Assembly: GCF_024448935.1 (NCBI RefSeq)
Contig: NZ_JAMOIE010000028.1
Coordinates: 1-50,614 of the forward strand
Reading direction: 5' to 3'
Length of the DNA: 50,614 nt
Source of the DNA: Stutzerimonas stutzeri
Lineage (GTDB): Bacteria > Pseudomonadota > Gammaproteobacteria > Pseudomonadales > Pseudomonadaceae
The notes below the pieces were generated by a model. It made no database searches, was not told the DNA's origin, and worked only from the letters and a program-made list of their open reading frames with translations. Position 1 is the stretch's first letter. Every line of letters starts with the position of its first letter. Shown here piece after piece: positions 49,396 to 50,614 of this stretch. Both the position numbers and the translations under genes were made by a program.

Positions 49396-49430
49396 AAGCT
49401 TACGGCTTTACGGCTTTACGGCTTATGGCT
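49396..49430. repeat. Opposing degenerate 7-8 bp array overlapping the end of hemE
   Basis: Units of the type GCTTACG/GCTTTACG run from about 49396 to 49430. They are in the opposite sense to the array at 49294, so the two arms could pair across the 50-bp centre. The hemE stop codon (49416-49418) lies inside. Confidence 0.75.
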
Positions 49431-50498
49431 GCTTCTACCGTGATACTTGGCCGACAGCTCGTGCACCGACTCGATGAAGGCGCCAGCGTGGGCTGGATCG
49501 ACTTCTGGCGTGATGCCATGGCCCAAGTTGAAGACGTGACCTTCGCCATGACCGAAACTCGCAAGAATGCGGCCAACCTCGGCACGGATCGCCTCCGGCT
49601 TGGCGAACAGTACGCTCGGATCCATATTGCCCTGTAGCGCGACCTTGTCGCCCACTCGCGCCCGCGCGTTGCCGATATCGCAGGTCCAGTCGAGGCCCAG
49701 CGCTTCGGCTCCGGTTCCTGCCATGGATTCCAGCCACAACCCACCGCCCTTGGTGAACAGGATCACCGGTACACGGCGACCGTCCTGTACACGGATCAGC
49801 CCATCGATGATCTTCTGCATATAGGCCAGGGAGAATTCCTGATAGGCCGCCGCGGACAGGCTGCCGCCCCATGAATCGAAGATCTGCACGGCCTGGGCAC
49901 CGGCGAGAATCTGCCCGTTGAGGTAGCGGGTCACCGACTGCGCCAGCTTGTCGAGCAGCGCATGCATCGCCTGCGGATGTTCGTAGAGCATCGCCTTGGA
50001 CTTGCGAAAGTCCTTCGACGAACCGCCCTCGACCATATAGGTTGCCAGGGTCCAGGGGCTGCCGGAAAAGCCGATCAGCGGTACGCGGCCGTTAAGCTCG
50101 CGGCGAATGGTGCGTACCGCGTCCATCACGTAACCCAGGTCCTTTTCCGGGTCTGGTATCGGTAGCGCCTCGATGTCGGCCATGCTGCTGACGACTTTCT
50201 TGAACCGTGGGCCTTCGCCGGTCTCGAAATACAACCCCAGGCCCATGGCGTCCGGCACGGTGAGGATGTCAGAGAACAGGATCGCCGCATCCAGCGGGTA
50301 ACGCTCAAGCGGTTGGAGGGTGACCTCGCAGGCCAGCTCCGGGTTCATGCACAGGCTCATGAAGTCGCCTGCCTTGCTGCGGCTGGCCCGATACTCGGGC
50401 AGGTAGCGTCCGGCCTGTCGCATCATCCACACCGGGGTGACGTCGACCGGTTGCTTGAGCAAGGCGCGGAGAAAGCGATCATTCTTCAAGGCAGTCAT
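49416..50498 (-). CDS. hemE: Uroporphyrinogen decarboxylase
   Basis: A 360-residue HemE that makes coproporphyrinogen [17 protein letters not shown] near the N-terminus is the substrate-binding signature, [15 protein letters not shown] and [16 protein letters not shown] are conserved, and [19 protein letters not shown] is the C-terminal motif. ATG 50498 ([14 protein letters not shown]) is the family start. The last residues RSSHKP after SAKYHG are encoded by the heptamer array, so the original stop seems to have been lost or moved. Confidence 0.96.
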   Translation of the reverse strand: MTALKNDRFLRALLKQPVDVTPVWMMRQAGRYLPEYRASRSKAGDFMSLCMNPELACEVTLQPLERYPLDAAILFSDILTVPDAMGLGLYFETGEGPRFKKVVSSMADIEALPIPDPEKDLGYVMDAVRTIRRELNGRVPLIGFSGSPWTLATYMVEGGSSKDFRKSKAMLYEHPQAMHALLDKLAQSVTRYLNGQILAGAQAVQIFDSWGGSLSAAAYQEFSLAYMQKIIDGLIRVQDGRRVPVILFTKGGGLWLESMAGTGAEALGLDWTCDIGNARARVGDKVALQGNMDPSVLFAKPEAIRAEVGRILASFGHGEGHVFNLGHGITPEVDPAHAGAFIESVHELSAKYHGRSSHKP

Positions 50499-50546
50499 GT
50501 CTGGGTTCCAGCGAAAAAGTGGCGGCATTGTCGCAAAGCAGAAAAC

Positions 50547-50574
50547 AAAAGGCACGGCGGGCGCCGTGCCTTTT
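50547..50574. terminator. Rho-independent terminator upstream of hemE
   Basis: aaaaggcacggc (50547-50558), a 4-nt loop and gccgtgcctttt (50563-50574) form a strong stem with T-tracts on both strands. It lies about 50 bp upstream of the hemE ATG and probably ends a gene beyond the window. Confidence 0.85.
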
Positions 50575-50602
50575 ATCCATGGGCTTGATTCTGGTCAGGC
50601 AC

Positions 50603-50614
50603 TGCAAGCTGCAA
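50603..50614. repeat. Start of a further heptamer-type repeat at the window edge
   Basis: TGCAAGCTGCAA has the same units as the array at 49294 and is cut by the window end, so a third array may begin here. Confidence 0.4.

Overview
The window is a high-GC gammaproteobacterial chromosome segment, most likely from the Pseudomonas stutzeri group (Stutzerimonas). The basis is gene content and order. The blocks typA-thiI-glnA-(two DUF4124 genes)-ntrBC-trmL, hslVU-DUF971-ubiE-ubiJ-ubiB-hisIE-tatABC, dtd-pip and glgP-fbp-DUF924-lipoprotein-lipocalin resemble the P. aeruginosa layout as I remember it, but with rearrangements and without the pha genes that lie between DUF971 and ubiE there. No rRNA, tRNA, CRISPR array or phage module was seen.

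Layout. 1-1240 is a graveyard of two insertion sequences: the 3' end of one transposase and a multiply frameshifted IS4-type transposase. 1285-10.5 kb holds typA, thiI and the nitrogen-control locus. glnA has a near-consensus sigma-54 promoter with two NtrC-like sites about 31 bp apart, and ntrBC appears to have its own NtrC site and sigma-54 promoter. 10.5-20.6 kb is housekeeping: trmL, hslVU behind a sigma-32-type heat-shock promoter, the ubiquinone genes ubiE-ubiJ-ubiB, hisI-hisE, the Tat translocase and rsmE. 20.6-31.4 kb is carbon metabolism and small enzymes, with clear gene decay: two convergent lipoprotein genes truncated into each other, a glutaminase pseudogene, and a cysteine-cluster gene with an apparent pair of compensating frameshifts.

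31.7-48.8 kb is one long, tightly overlapping, plus-strand operon that I read as an aryl polyene (APE) biosynthetic gene cluster. It contains ketosynthases and a chain-length-factor-like partner, two acyl carrier proteins, an acyl ligase fused to a dehydratase, a ketoreductase, a second dehydratase, an ammonia lyase that could supply the aromatic starter, a thioesterase, a LolA-like carrier and an MMPL-type exporter. It also has acyltransferases and a glycosyltransferase for lipid attachment, plus a flavin enzyme carrying the WxWxIP halogenase signature. Together these would make an aromatic polyene, possibly modified on the ring, couple it to a lipid and move it to the outer membrane. The ammonia lyase carries an exactly in-frame 126-bp inverted-repeat-bounded element between its two halves, and an unusual Phe-His pair at the substrate-selectivity position.

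48.9-50.6 kb holds an unrecognised 97-aa gene, heptamer repeat arrays and hemE, whose last codons run into the repeats.
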